Source of the DNA: Deltaproteobacteria bacterium
Lineage (GTDB): Bacteria > Desulfobacterota > Binatia > DP-6
Reading direction: 5' to 3'
Length of the DNA stretch: 8,160 bases
NCBI GenBank assembly: GCA_005879245.1
Contig: VBLA01000025.1
Coordinates: 1 to 8,160, forward strand
Positions 1-5,350 of the stretch are shown one piece after another. Numbering within the stretch: position 1 is the first letter of the stretch; each line of letters begins with the position of its first letter. Made by a program: the position numbers and the translations under genes. The notes under the pieces are model-generated. The model had not been told where the DNA came from and did not search any database. It was given only the letters and a program-made list of their open reading frames with translations.

Positions 1-230
1 ACGGCAGGCTCCTGCTCATCGAGCCTGTCGTGCCGGCGAAGGTGGACGGCTCAGCGGCGCACCGGATGATGGTGATGAGCGACCTCAACATGCTGGCGGT
101 GAGCGGCGGCCGCGAGCGGACGGAGGCCGAGTTCCGGGCACTCCTCACCTCGACGGGCTTCCGGCTGGCGGCGGTCGTCCCTGCGCGCGCGCCGTCCAAC
201 TTCAGCGTGATCGAAGGGGTGCCCGCCTGA
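1..230 (+). CDS. SAM-dependent O-methyltransferase, C-terminal fragment (5' end outside window)
   Basis: The open frame runs from base 3 into a TGA at 228-230, giving the last 75 residues of a protein whose start lies upstream of the window. The visible part has the end of a Rossmann-fold methyltransferase: a strand LLLIEPVVP, then DLNML, then GGRERTEAEFRALL and GFRLAAVVP, closing with SVIEGVPA. This order (EP strand, D-x-NML, G-G-x-ERT-x-x-E) is typical of the plant-like O-methyltransferase / hydroxyneurosporene methyltransferase family (Methyltransf_2), in which the region helps form the substrate pocket and catalytic side of the fold. The family transfers a methyl group from S-adenosylmethionine to a hydroxyl of a small aromatic, polyketide or carotenoid-like substrate; the actual substrate cannot be told from this fragment. 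The SAM-binding glycine loop is not in the window. It converges on the 91-aa gene, with a hairpin between them. Confidence 0.8.
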   Translation, partial: GRLLLIEPVVPAKVDGSAAHRMMVMSDLNMLAVSGGRERTEAEFRALLTSTGFRLAAVVPARAPSNFSVIEGVPA

Positions 231-277
231 CGGCGGGGTACCCTGAGCGGCGACGAGCGCGGCTCAAAGGGAGGGAA

Positions 278-310
278 GGCGGAGACGGGTGCGGCCGCCC
301 CGTCTCCGCC
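278..310. terminator. Perfect 12-bp hairpin between convergent genes, probable terminator
   Basis: GGCGGAGACGGG (278-289) is perfectly complementary to CCCGTCTCCGCC (299-310), with a 9-nt loop that holds GCGGCCGC, itself a palindrome. It lies between the stop of the methyltransferase (230) and the stop of the convergent 91-aa gene (321). Read on the minus strand, the stem is followed by the T/C-rich run TTCCCTCCCTTT (266-277), so the fit to an intrinsic terminator is better for the minus-strand gene. The plus-strand side (GGCGGGAGTGTT) has almost no T run. Both transcripts would still carry the stem at their 3' ends. Confidence 0.65.
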
Positions 311-320
311 GGCGGGAGTG

Positions 321-596
321 TTACGAGGGGAGAGGTTCGGACTTCTTGTCGGGCGATGCGATCTGAGAAGCGTCTTCCTCGCGGTTCGCTTCCATCAGCG
401 CGCGGAGGATCTTCTCCATCACGGTGATCTCGCTGTTCATGCACATCAGGCTGTCGAGGGTACCGGCCCAGTGCTCTTCGGATTCCGGTTCGCCGTTTGA
501 AAGAACCGCGAGGTGCCGGGCGGTCTTCAGGATGGCGTCCGAGGCCAGCTTCAGATGAACGGCCAATTCGGTGAACGTCTCGCGGTCGATGATCAT
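321..596 (-). CDS. Hypothetical protein, 91 aa, unrecognised
   Basis: I do not recognise this gene. It begins MIIDRETFTELAVHLKLASD and ends in a polar tail (SPDKKSEPLPS). The body is largely helix-forming, with heptad-like spacing in two stretches (about residues 7-32 and 48-70) separated by an acidic linker NGEPESEEHW; it has no signal peptide or membrane segment. I chose the ATG at 596 because AGGGGG lies at 606-611, 9 nt upstream. The frame stays open up to base 896, but that extension (rich in Arg, Pro and Ala) does not look like protein. By hand count the gene is about 59% G+C, visibly lower than its neighbours, so it may be a more recent arrival or simply a small, less codon-optimised gene. 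A small helical regulatory or structural protein is possible, but nothing in the sequence proves a function. Confidence 0.6.
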   Translation of the reverse strand: MIIDRETFTELAVHLKLASDAILKTARHLAVLSNGEPESEEHWAGTLDSLMCMNSEITVMEKILRALMEANREEDASQIASPDKKSEPLPS

Positions 597-925
597 GGCG
601 TGCAGCCCCCTGGGCGGAGGCGAGGTAGCGAAAGCGGTGCCACGAAGACGGGTCTCATCAAGCGCGTTCTGGCAACCGAAGCGGGGGATCGGCCGCGGGA
701 CGGTTCGGCACGGTGCTTCTGTCGCTTCCCTCGTCTTCTCCGTTGTTTGCGGGGCTAGCGCGGCGAGGTCCGCCAAGGCGGGTTCCGCGACGCGTGCGCA
801 GCCGTCAAAGCGTCCGCGCGGATCGGCGGAAGGGGGGCGAGTCCGCTCCCGACCTTGCAAACATGCTGCGCGTGCGTAGGTGAGGCAGCCGCGCAAGAGC
901 GCGTCGCCAGGAACCTGCGTTTGCG
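597..925. other. 329-nt gap without a credible gene
   Basis: This stretch is the 5' flank of the 91-aa gene and the 3' flank of the PPOX-fold gene, both on the minus strand. All open frames through it give Arg/Pro/Ser-rich translations with no domain-like character, so I call none of them. It contains a nested palindrome at 759-789: outer arms CGCGG/CCGCG around an inner CCGCC-AA-GGCGG. A short stem CGCGC-AAGA-GCGCG lies at 890-903, 22 nt past the PPOX stop, with no T run. I found no convincing -35/-10 pair for the 91-aa gene. A promoter, an untranslated leader or a small RNA could sit here, but none is shown. Confidence 0.5.
606..611 (-). promoter_or_regulatory. Shine-Dalgarno for the 91-aa gene
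   Basis: AGGGGG on the minus strand, 9 nt before the ATG at 596. It is the reason for preferring this start over the longer open frame that reaches base 896. Confidence 0.5.
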
Positions 926-1363
926 TCAGCCCGCGGCGCGCCAGAACGCGACCCGGGCGGGCTCGATCCGTACCACCGGGTTCCGCTCGGGATCGTCGAG
1001 CGCCATGGCGGTGTACTGCGGGTAGCGCACGCGGAGGAGGCGGAGGATGGCGGCGTGCGCAGCGGGCTCGCGCACGAACCCCGTCGGGCCCCGGACCAGC
1101 ACGTAGGCGAGCCGCGTCCAGTCGTCGTCGTAGTCGTCCACGACGAGGGCGGCGCGCGGGTTCTCCCGGAGATTGCGGAGCCGGCGGAGCTCGCGCGCGG
1201 GGCGCCGCTTGGGCTTCTCGTCCGCGACGAAGTAGACCGCCTCCGCGTCGGCCGCATAGCAGACCGGAATCACGTGCGGGGCTCCGTCGGCCCCGGCGGT
1301 GGAGAGATGGCCCACCCGGTGGGCCTCAAGAAAGTGCCGCACCTCCGCGTTCCAGCCCGCCAT
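926..1363 (-). CDS. PPOX-class probable F420-dependent enzyme, Rv0121-like
   Basis: The 145-aa protein has the split beta-barrel (pyridoxamine 5'-phosphate oxidase-like) fold. The motifs run in the order expected for the Rv0121 type of F420-dependent PPOX proteins: an N-terminal helix RHFLEAHRVGHLST, then ADGAPHVIPVCYA, VYFVADEKPKR, LRRLRNLRENPRAALVVDDY, DDDWTRLAYVLVRG, and late in the chain LLRVRYPQY. The ...KPKR...LRRLRN... and VDDYDDDWTRL blocks are the most diagnostic. Relatives bind a deazaflavin or flavin and act as soluble reductases or oxidases; the substrate is unknown. The ATG at 1363 has AGGAGG 6 nt upstream; an in-frame ATG at 1417 would add an Arg/Pro-rich stretch that looks like shadow. 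The first 38 nt overlap the end of the RNase Z-like gene, so the two are almost certainly co-transcribed and translationally coupled. Fold and family are firm from motifs; F420 over FMN is inference. Confidence 0.85.
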   Translation of the reverse strand: MAGWNAEVRHFLEAHRVGHLSTAGADGAPHVIPVCYAADAEAVYFVADEKPKRRPARELRRLRNLRENPRAALVVDDYDDDWTRLAYVLVRGPTGFVREPAAHAAILRLLRVRYPQYTAMALDDPERNPVVRIEPARVAFWRAAG

Positions 1364-2351
1364 ACACGACCTCCTGCCCCGAGAACTCGGCCTCGGCCTC
1401 GGCCACGATCTCGCCATAGCGCCCCTCGTAGCGGGGCGAGAAGTGGAAGACCTGGAGGCGCCTGGCGCGCGCGGCCCGCGCCAGGGCGCCGGCCTGACGC
1501 GCCGTCAGGTGGTAGCGTCGCGTCGCCTGCTCGCGGTCCTCGTCGAGGAACGGGGACTCGCAGAAGAAGACGTCGGCCCCTGCGGCGAGCCGGACGATGG
1601 CGGCGACGTTGGCAGGCGAGAAGAGAGCATCCACCACGTAGGCGATCTTCTGCCCCGGGGTGACGGTGAGGAGGGCGTCCCGCAGCGCTGCCAGCGGACG
1701 CAGGTCCCCGGGCACGACCTCGATCGGCGTGTCGTCTCCCGCGCCCGCCCGCACGGCGGCCTTGAGCACGTTGAGCCACTGCCCGGGACGGAGCCCTGCC
1801 GCCGCCAGCGCGTCCGGACGGACGTTCAGGTGCGTTCGCTCGCTCACCGCGTACGCCATCGAGACGATGCGGTGGTCGAGGGGCGCCGCCTCGACGGTGA
1901 CGATCGGGTCGGCGACGACCACCCCGGCGAACGGCCGCGATGCGCCGAGCGGCTCGCGGGCGAAGCGCCGCCGGGCGGGAAAGCGGAAGGTCTGCATCTC
2001 CCGGGGGTCGATCTCGGTCACCTCGATCGTGAAGGCGTACTCGTCGGTCAGGTTCCACACGTAGCCGGCGAGCTTGCCCGCTACGCAGTCCGCCAGGCCC
2101 GCGGGCCCGTAGAGGCGGAGCGTCGTGTCACGGGCGAGGAAGAGACGGAGGAGCTGGTCGAAGCCCATGAAGTGGTCCATGTGGGCGTGCGACACGAAAA
2201 CGGCCTCGATGGGCAGGAGGAGCGCCCCGGGCACCCGGTCGATGCGCCCGAGGTCGAGCAGCAGGGCGCGCCCCTGCCAGCGCAGGGTGACGAGGAGGGC
2301 GGGATCGCCGGTCTGCCCGTTCAACAGGCGGGGCCGGAAGGTCGTTTTCAT
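1326..2351 (-). CDS. Metallo-beta-lactamase-fold hydrolase, ribonuclease Z-like
   Basis: A 341-aa protein with the zinc-binding residues of the RNase Z branch of the fold: SHAHMDH (residues 54-60; H55, H57, D59, H60), PLDH with H160, D241 in YVVDALFSP, H281 in YHLTARQAG and H303 in FHFSPRY. The closing HLTA-x-QAG ... HFSPRY pair and the middle block MAYAVSE...ALAAAGLRPGQW...LKAAVRAG (residues 165-203) match the RNase Z layout rather than glyoxalase II or beta-lactamase. RNase Z cleaves the 3' trailer of tRNA precursors; related proteins act on other phosphoesters, and I do not see an obvious Gly/Pro-rich tRNA-binding arm, so tRNA processing is only one option. The ATG at 2351 lacks a Shine-Dalgarno. 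It has TAGAAT 10 nt upstream, a possible -10 for a nearly leaderless message, but the matching -35 is poor. Its last 38 nt overlap the PPOX-fold gene. Confidence 0.85.
   Translation of the reverse strand: MKTTFRPRLLNGQTGDPALLVTLRWQGRALLLDLGRIDRVPGALLLPIEAVFVSHAHMDHFMGFDQLLRLFLARDTTLRLYGPAGLADCVAGKLAGYVWNLTDEYAFTIEVTEIDPREMQTFRFPARRRFAREPLGASRPFAGVVVADPIVTVEAAPLDHRIVSMAYAVSERTHLNVRPDALAAAGLRPGQWLNVLKAAVRAGAGDDTPIEVVPGDLRPLAALRDALLTVTPGQKIAYVVDALFSPANVAAIVRLAAGADVFFCESPFLDEDREQATRRYHLTARQAGALARAARARRLQVFHFSPRYEGRYGEIVAEAEAEFSGQEVVYGGLERGGAALS
1370..1375 (-). promoter_or_regulatory. Strong Shine-Dalgarno inside the RNase Z-like coding region
   Basis: AGGAGG, 6 nt before the ATG at 1363, decides the start of the PPOX-fold gene. 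It lies inside the upstream gene's coding region, consistent with reinitiation or coupling. Confidence 0.8.
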
Positions 2352-2490
2352 GGGCGTCGGGATTCTAGGGAGGCCCCGCGGCGGGCGCCAGCGCGGTCCT
2401 TGGCCGGGCTCACCCCGGCCCGCTATAAGACGCGGCCATGGCGCTCGGGTCGCTCGCGGAGGTCGGGTGGGAACGGCTCGCGCCGCCCTT
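2352..2490. other. 139-nt intergenic region between the RNase Z-like and 79-aa genes
   Basis: Both flanking genes are on the minus strand. The region holds TAGAAT (minus strand, 2362-2367) just before the RNase Z-like ATG and the plus-strand TATAAG listed separately. I see no clear terminator for the 79-aa gene, so read-through into the RNase Z-like gene is possible. Confidence 0.4.
2400..2429 (+). promoter_or_regulatory. Candidate plus-strand promoter TTGGCC-18-TATAAG
   Basis: TTGGCC (2400-2405) and TATAAG (2424-2429) are 18 bp apart and match the sigma70 consensus at 4/6 and 5/6 positions. An ATG follows 8 nt after the -10 (2438). The promoter would fire away from the RNase Z-like gene and into the 3' end of the convergent 79-aa gene. 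A TATAAG in otherwise very GC-rich DNA is noticeable, but a chance match cannot be excluded. Confidence 0.3.
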
Positions 2491-2494
2491 CTAG
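2438..2494 (+). CDS. Possible 18-aa micro-ORF
   Basis: ATG at 2438 opens an 18-codon frame (MALGSLAEVGWERLAPPF) ending at TAG 2492-2494. That stop interlocks with the stop of the convergent 79-aa gene (TAG on the other strand at 2491-2493) in the shared palindrome CTAG. No Shine-Dalgarno is present, but a TATAAG lies 8 nt before the ATG. It could be a leaderless small peptide, the remaining head of a truncated gene, or chance. I recognise no family. Confidence 0.2.
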   Translation: MALGSLAEVGWERLAPPF

Positions 2495-2730
2495 GCCTGC
2501 AGCTCCTGGAGGATCACGCTCGCCGCTTCGGTCATCATCTCCTGCATGATCTCGCGCATCGGCTTGCCGTTGGTCTCGAGCTTCGCGACCAGCGAGGCGA
2601 GAACCGCGAAGTAGCGCTCCTTGGTCTCGACGCTCATGGCGTCGAGCCGGCCATCCATCGCCTTGACGAAGCGACGATGGGTAGTGACGATCTGCCGGTC
2701 GAGGTCCTTGGCGAGCGCGCGCTGCGGCAT
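2491..2730 (-). CDS. Hypothetical protein, 79 aa, helical, unrecognised
   Basis: The protein reads MPQRALAKDLDRQIVTTHRR at the start and ends EAASVILQELQA. It is almost entirely predicted helix: a basic N-terminal half (residues 1-28), a middle helix around ETKERYFAVLASLVAKLE, and a Met-rich amphipathic C-terminal helix MREIMQEMMTEAASVILQEL. It has no signal peptide, membrane span or cysteine. Balanced amino-acid use and a good promoter argue that it is real. The opposite-strand frame through the same bases looks like an antisense shadow. The ATG at 2730 has no Shine-Dalgarno, and the promoter places the likely transcript start on the ATG itself. It is divergent from the outer-membrane protein gene and may share control with it. 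No function can be assigned; a small dimerising or nucleic-acid-binding protein is one possibility. Confidence 0.65.
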   Translation of the reverse strand: MPQRALAKDLDRQIVTTHRRFVKAMDGRLDAMSVETKERYFAVLASLVAKLETNGKPMREIMQEMMTEAASVILQELQA

Positions 2731-4260
2731 GCGGGCAGTATAAGGGCCCCGTCACGTCGGTTCAACGGAATCGCGCTCATCGCCCTGGGTGCGTGCCTCT
2801 TTCCCGGTGCCGCCGCCGCGCTCGAGGTGCCCGGGAGCGACGGTCGCCTCGCCGTCAGCGGCTACCTCGACGGGCGGGCGGTCGCTGACACGGGGGGAGG
2901 CCCGCGCGAGCGCCCTCAGGCCCTCCTCGATCTCCGGCTGGACGGGACGCTGACGCGCGCGCTCCATACGCACCTGGAGCTCCGCACGCGCGCGGGCGGT
3001 CCCTTCGAGGGCGGGCACCCCGGACTGTACAACTTCAACCACACCTTCCAGAACCGCTCGCCTGCCGTCGAGGTGGACGAGAGCTATGCCGATCTGCACC
3101 TCCGTAGCGCCGACGTACGCATCGGCATCCAGAAGGTCGCCTGGGGGAAGCTCGACGGCGTCCCGCCAACCGACGTCGTGAATCCGCGCGACTTCCACGA
3201 TCCGCTGGTCGACGACGTCGAGGAGCGGAAGATCGGCATCCCCGCGCTGCTCGGCACCTACTACCTCCCCGACGTGCCGCGCTTGGGGCTCACCGGGCTC
3301 CGGACGACGCTCGTCTACGTCCCGCTTGCCGTGCCACCGCGACTGGCGCTCGCCGAGGAGCGCTGGTTCCCGCGGAGCACCGTGCCGCCCGCTCGGTTCG
3401 TGGTCCCGCCCGCCGTCGCATCGCGAGCCCTCGGGATGCCGGTTGCGACGCCGCTGGTGATCCCCGTGAAGTTCGGGACGCTGAACGCCCACCCGCCGCA
3501 CCAGCTCGATGCGGGGGGAGTGGGGCTCCGGCTGGGGGGCAGCTGGAGGGAGAGTGACTGGGATGTCTATCACTATACCGGCCCCGAAACCGGTCCCGAC
3601 GCCGATCTCCGCCCCGAGCTCATCCTCCGCTCGGCGGCTCCCCTCCGCCTGCGCGCCACGAGCGTTCTCCGCCAGGCCCACGACACGATCCACATGACCG
3701 GCGCCGACTGGGCGATGCCGATCGGCGGGGTCACGGTGCGCGCCGAGGTGGCGAACTTCCTGGACCGACCGTATCTACGCCTGGCCAGCGATCTGATCTC
3801 ACCCGCCGCATTGGACGCGCTGCCGCTCCATCGCGTCGTGCAGCAGCTCCTCCGGCGGGGGCACGCCGCGGTACCGCTCGGCGACCTCTTCGTGAACCGG
3901 GATTCCGTCGAGTGGGGGGTGGGCGCGGACTCCCTGTTCCACGGGTTTCAGCCCTTGGTGCAGGTGAACCAGATCGCCCTCCTCGAGTCCGCACCCCGGT
4001 TGCTCATCCACGATCCCGAAACGCGCGTCACGACCCTCCTCCGGCGCCTTCTCCTCCGGGATCGTCTCGAGCTCGAGGTGCGGGCGACCTACGCCGTCGA
4101 GCGCGGCGCCTGGTTCGCCCTTCCGCGTGCCTCGTATCTCGTGAACGACGACCTCCGCCTCCGCCTCGGCTACCTCGCGATCGGTGGCACGCATCGCTCG
4201 ATCATCGGGCAGTTCCACGACAACGACGAGGTCGTGCTGCAGGCGCGCTACAGCTTCTGA
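2677..4260 (+). CDS. Outer-membrane beta-barrel protein, DUF1302-like
   Basis: From the only canonical start near the signal peptide (ATG 2677) the product is 527 aa. Hydrophobic residues 32-44 followed by PGAAAALEV make a signal peptide, with cleavage expected near residue 47 or 48. The mature part is strand-rich and ends in QARYSF, the aromatic C-terminal signature recognised by the BAM machinery. The block around residues 138-190 has the DUF1302 hallmarks: DESYADLHL, a GIQKVAWGK strand (residues 150-158), DVVNPRDFHD and EERKIGIPALLGTYYLP. Such proteins are porin-like outer-membrane barrels, often linked to uptake or export of hydrophobic compounds; the ligand is unknown. The start is doubtful. 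Residues 1-18 would be antisense to the 79-aa gene and look like shadow, and the next canonical start (GTG 2827) falls after the signal peptide. ATA at 2740 would give an ideal signal peptide. DUF4911-like gene follows after 24 nt. Confidence 0.8.
   Translation: MGSDDLPVEVLGERALRHAGSIRAPSRRFNGIALIALGACLFPGAAAALEVPGSDGRLAVSGYLDGRAVADTGGGPRERPQALLDLRLDGTLTRALHTHLELRTRAGGPFEGGHPGLYNFNHTFQNRSPAVEVDESYADLHLRSADVRIGIQKVAWGKLDGVPPTDVVNPRDFHDPLVDDVEERKIGIPALLGTYYLPDVPRLGLTGLRTTLVYVPLAVPPRLALAEERWFPRSTVPPARFVVPPAVASRALGMPVATPLVIPVKFGTLNAHPPHQLDAGGVGLRLGGSWRESDWDVYHYTGPETGPDADLRPELILRSAAPLRLRATSVLRQAHDTIHMTGADWAMPIGGVTVRAEVANFLDRPYLRLASDLISPAALDALPLHRVVQQLLRRGHAAVPLGDLFVNRDSVEWGVGADSLFHGFQPLVQVNQIALLESAPRLLIHDPETRVTTLLRRLLLRDRLELEVRATYAVERGAWFALPRASYLVNDDLRLRLGYLAIGGTHRSIIGQFHDNDEVVLQARYSF
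2737..2765 (-). promoter_or_regulatory. Sigma70-like promoter of the 79-aa gene, leaderless geometry
   Basis: On the minus strand, TTGAAC (2765-2760) is followed after exactly 17 bp by TATACT (2742-2737), matching consensus at 4/6 and 5/6 positions. The ATG starts 6 nt after the -10 (2730), just where the transcript is expected to begin. The TATA core also reads TATAAG on the plus strand (2739-2744), so a divergent start toward the outer-membrane protein gene could use the same melted DNA, though no plus-strand -35 is visible. Confidence 0.6.
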
Positions 4261-4274
4261 GCTGGCGGCGTGCT

Positions 4275-4280
4275 AGGAGG
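4275..4280 (+). promoter_or_regulatory. Shine-Dalgarno for the DUF4911-like gene
   Basis: AGGAGG, 4 nt before the ATG at 4285. It selects this ATG over the in-frame GTG at 4270, which would lie upstream of the ribosome site. Confidence 0.75.
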
Positions 4281-4284
4281 ACGC

Positions 4285-4548
4285 ATGCGCGACGTCGTAC
4301 CGATCTGTCTCCGGCTGCCGCCGCGCGAGATCGCCTACGTGAAGTTCCTCTTCGAGTCCTACGAAGGTGTGGCGGTGGTGCGCACGCTCGACCGGCGAGC
4401 AGCGACCCTCGTCGTTCTCGCCGCCCCGGACTTCGCCGCCGAGGTACACGCCGTGGTCGAGACCCTGATCGCCGAGGGAGCGTGCGAGGTGACGCAGCCG
4501 CCCGCGGACTTCGACGGAAACTGGCTGGGTCCCGAGGCCGAGGACTAG
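4285..4548 (+). CDS. Small DUF4911-like protein
   Basis: An 87-aa cytoplasmic-looking protein. It starts MRDVVPICLRLPPREIAYVK and continues FLFESYEGVAVVRTLD, then a strand TLVVLAAPDF and a helix AAEVHAVVETLIAEG, with an acidic end GPEAED. The pattern R-x-P-x-x-I-x-Y-x-K-F-x-x-E-S-Y-E-G-x-A-V-V-R-T-x-D is what I recall for DUF4911, a short alpha/beta family common in deltaproteobacteria-like genomes; no biochemical role is known to me. It begins 24 nt after the outer-membrane protein's stop with its own AGGAGG, so the two are likely co-transcribed, although the pairing does not reveal a shared function. Its stop is only 13 nt from that of the convergent tatC. The family call rests on remembered motif pattern and is moderate; the gene itself is secure. 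Confidence 0.8.
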   Translation: MRDVVPICLRLPPREIAYVKFLFESYEGVAVVRTLDRRAATLVVLAAPDFAAEVHAVVETLIAEGACEVTQPPADFDGNWLGPEAED

Positions 4549-4561
4549 CTCCGCCCGACGC

Positions 4562-5332
4562 TCACGAGGGGTCCGCATCCGGAGCCGCTACCGCCGCGGG
4601 CTTGGAGCGCGCGACCATGTACGCCACCACGATGCTGATGCCGTAGAGCACGAGGAGCGGCGCCGCCATGAGGAGCTGCGAGGCGACGTCCGGCCCGGGC
4701 GTGAGCACCGCGGCGACGATGAAGATGACGACGATGGCGTAGCGGCCCATCCCGATGAGCGTCCGGTGCGTCACCAGGCCGAGCCGCGCCAGGAAGAAGG
4801 TCACCACCGGCAGCTCGAAGGTGGCGCCGAAGGCAAGCAACATGCGCGCCGCGAAGGAGAGATATTCGCTGATGCGGATCTGGGGCGCGACGTCGATCGA
4901 CGCGTACTCGTCGAGGAAGAACCGGAAGCCGACCGGAAAGACGAGCGTGTAGCAGAACGTCGCGCCCATCAGGAAGAAGACCGTGGCGACGATCGCGAAC
5001 GGCAGCGCGGTCCGCTTCTCCGACTCGTAGAGGCCCGGCGCGATGAACCGCCAGCTTTGGAAGAAGATGACCGGGCTGGCCGCGAAGAGGGCGGCGATGG
5101 CCGACACCTTGAGCTTGGTGAAGAACGCCTCCGTCACGCCCGTGCCGATGACCACCGCTTGGCCGGGCCGGAGAGCCGCCAGGGGGCGGATCAGGAGCGC
5201 GAAGAGGCCCTCTGCGCACCAGTAGCAGATGCCGAAGGCCACGCTGATCGCGAGGAACGAGCGTACGATCCGCCAGCGCAGCTCCTCCAGGTGCGCCGTG
5301 AGCGGCATGCGCACATCGGACTCGGGCGCCAT
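4562..5332 (-). CDS. tatC: Sec-independent protein translocase TatC
   Basis: TatC is the inner-membrane receptor that, with TatB, binds twin-arginine signal peptides and recruits TatA to move folded proteins across the membrane. The 256-aa length is typical, with six hydrophobic spans. Family residues are in place: HLEELRWRI (residues 14-22, with E17 and R19 matching the signal-peptide-binding Glu and Arg of the first cytoplasmic region), FIAPGLYESEK (96-106), the mid-membrane Glu in FGATFELP (E173) and TPGPDVASQ (211-219) before the last span. The C-terminus is a short Ala/Pro-rich tail. The ATG at 5332 has no clear Shine-Dalgarno; an internal ATG at 5308 (MPLTAHLEEL) is an alternative that loses only eight residues. 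It follows tatB after 18 nt and is surely in the same operon. Confidence 0.95.
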   Translation of the reverse strand: MAPESDVRMPLTAHLEELRWRIVRSFLAISVAFGICYWCAEGLFALLIRPLAALRPGQAVVIGTGVTEAFFTKLKVSAIAALFAASPVIFFQSWRFIAPGLYESEKRTALPFAIVATVFFLMGATFCYTLVFPVGFRFFLDEYASIDVAPQIRISEYLSFAARMLLAFGATFELPVVTFFLARLGLVTHRTLIGMGRYAIVVIFIVAAVLTPGPDVASQLLMAAPLLVLYGISIVVAYMVARSKPAAVAAPDADPS

Positions 5333-5350
5333 GGGCGGGCGGTGTGGCTG

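Noticed and set aside
597..896. N-terminal extension of the 91-aa protein to an ATG at 896
   Set aside because: The extension reads as Arg/Pro/Ala-rich shadow, and a Shine-Dalgarno supports the ATG at 596.
880..1419. Plus-strand frame antisense to the PPOX gene
   Set aside because: It is nearly all Arg, Pro, Ser and Ala and is a typical antisense artefact of GC-rich coding DNA.
1299..2549. A 416-codon open frame on the plus strand
   Set aside because: It lies wholly antisense to the RNase Z-like and PPOX genes, and its Arg/Gly/Glu-rich translation is a GC-rich shadow; the minus-strand proteins have clear motifs.
2125..2676. Upstream extension of the outer-membrane protein frame to an ATG at 2125
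   Set aside because: The first 180 or so residues are antisense to the RNase Z-like and 79-aa genes and would bury the signal peptide deep inside the protein.
2785..2798. Lipoprotein-like LGAC in the signal region of the outer-membrane protein
   Set aside because: The hydrophobic stretch continues past the Cys to a good AAAA signal-peptidase I site, and the protein is a barrel with a C-terminal Phe, so lipidation is unlikely.
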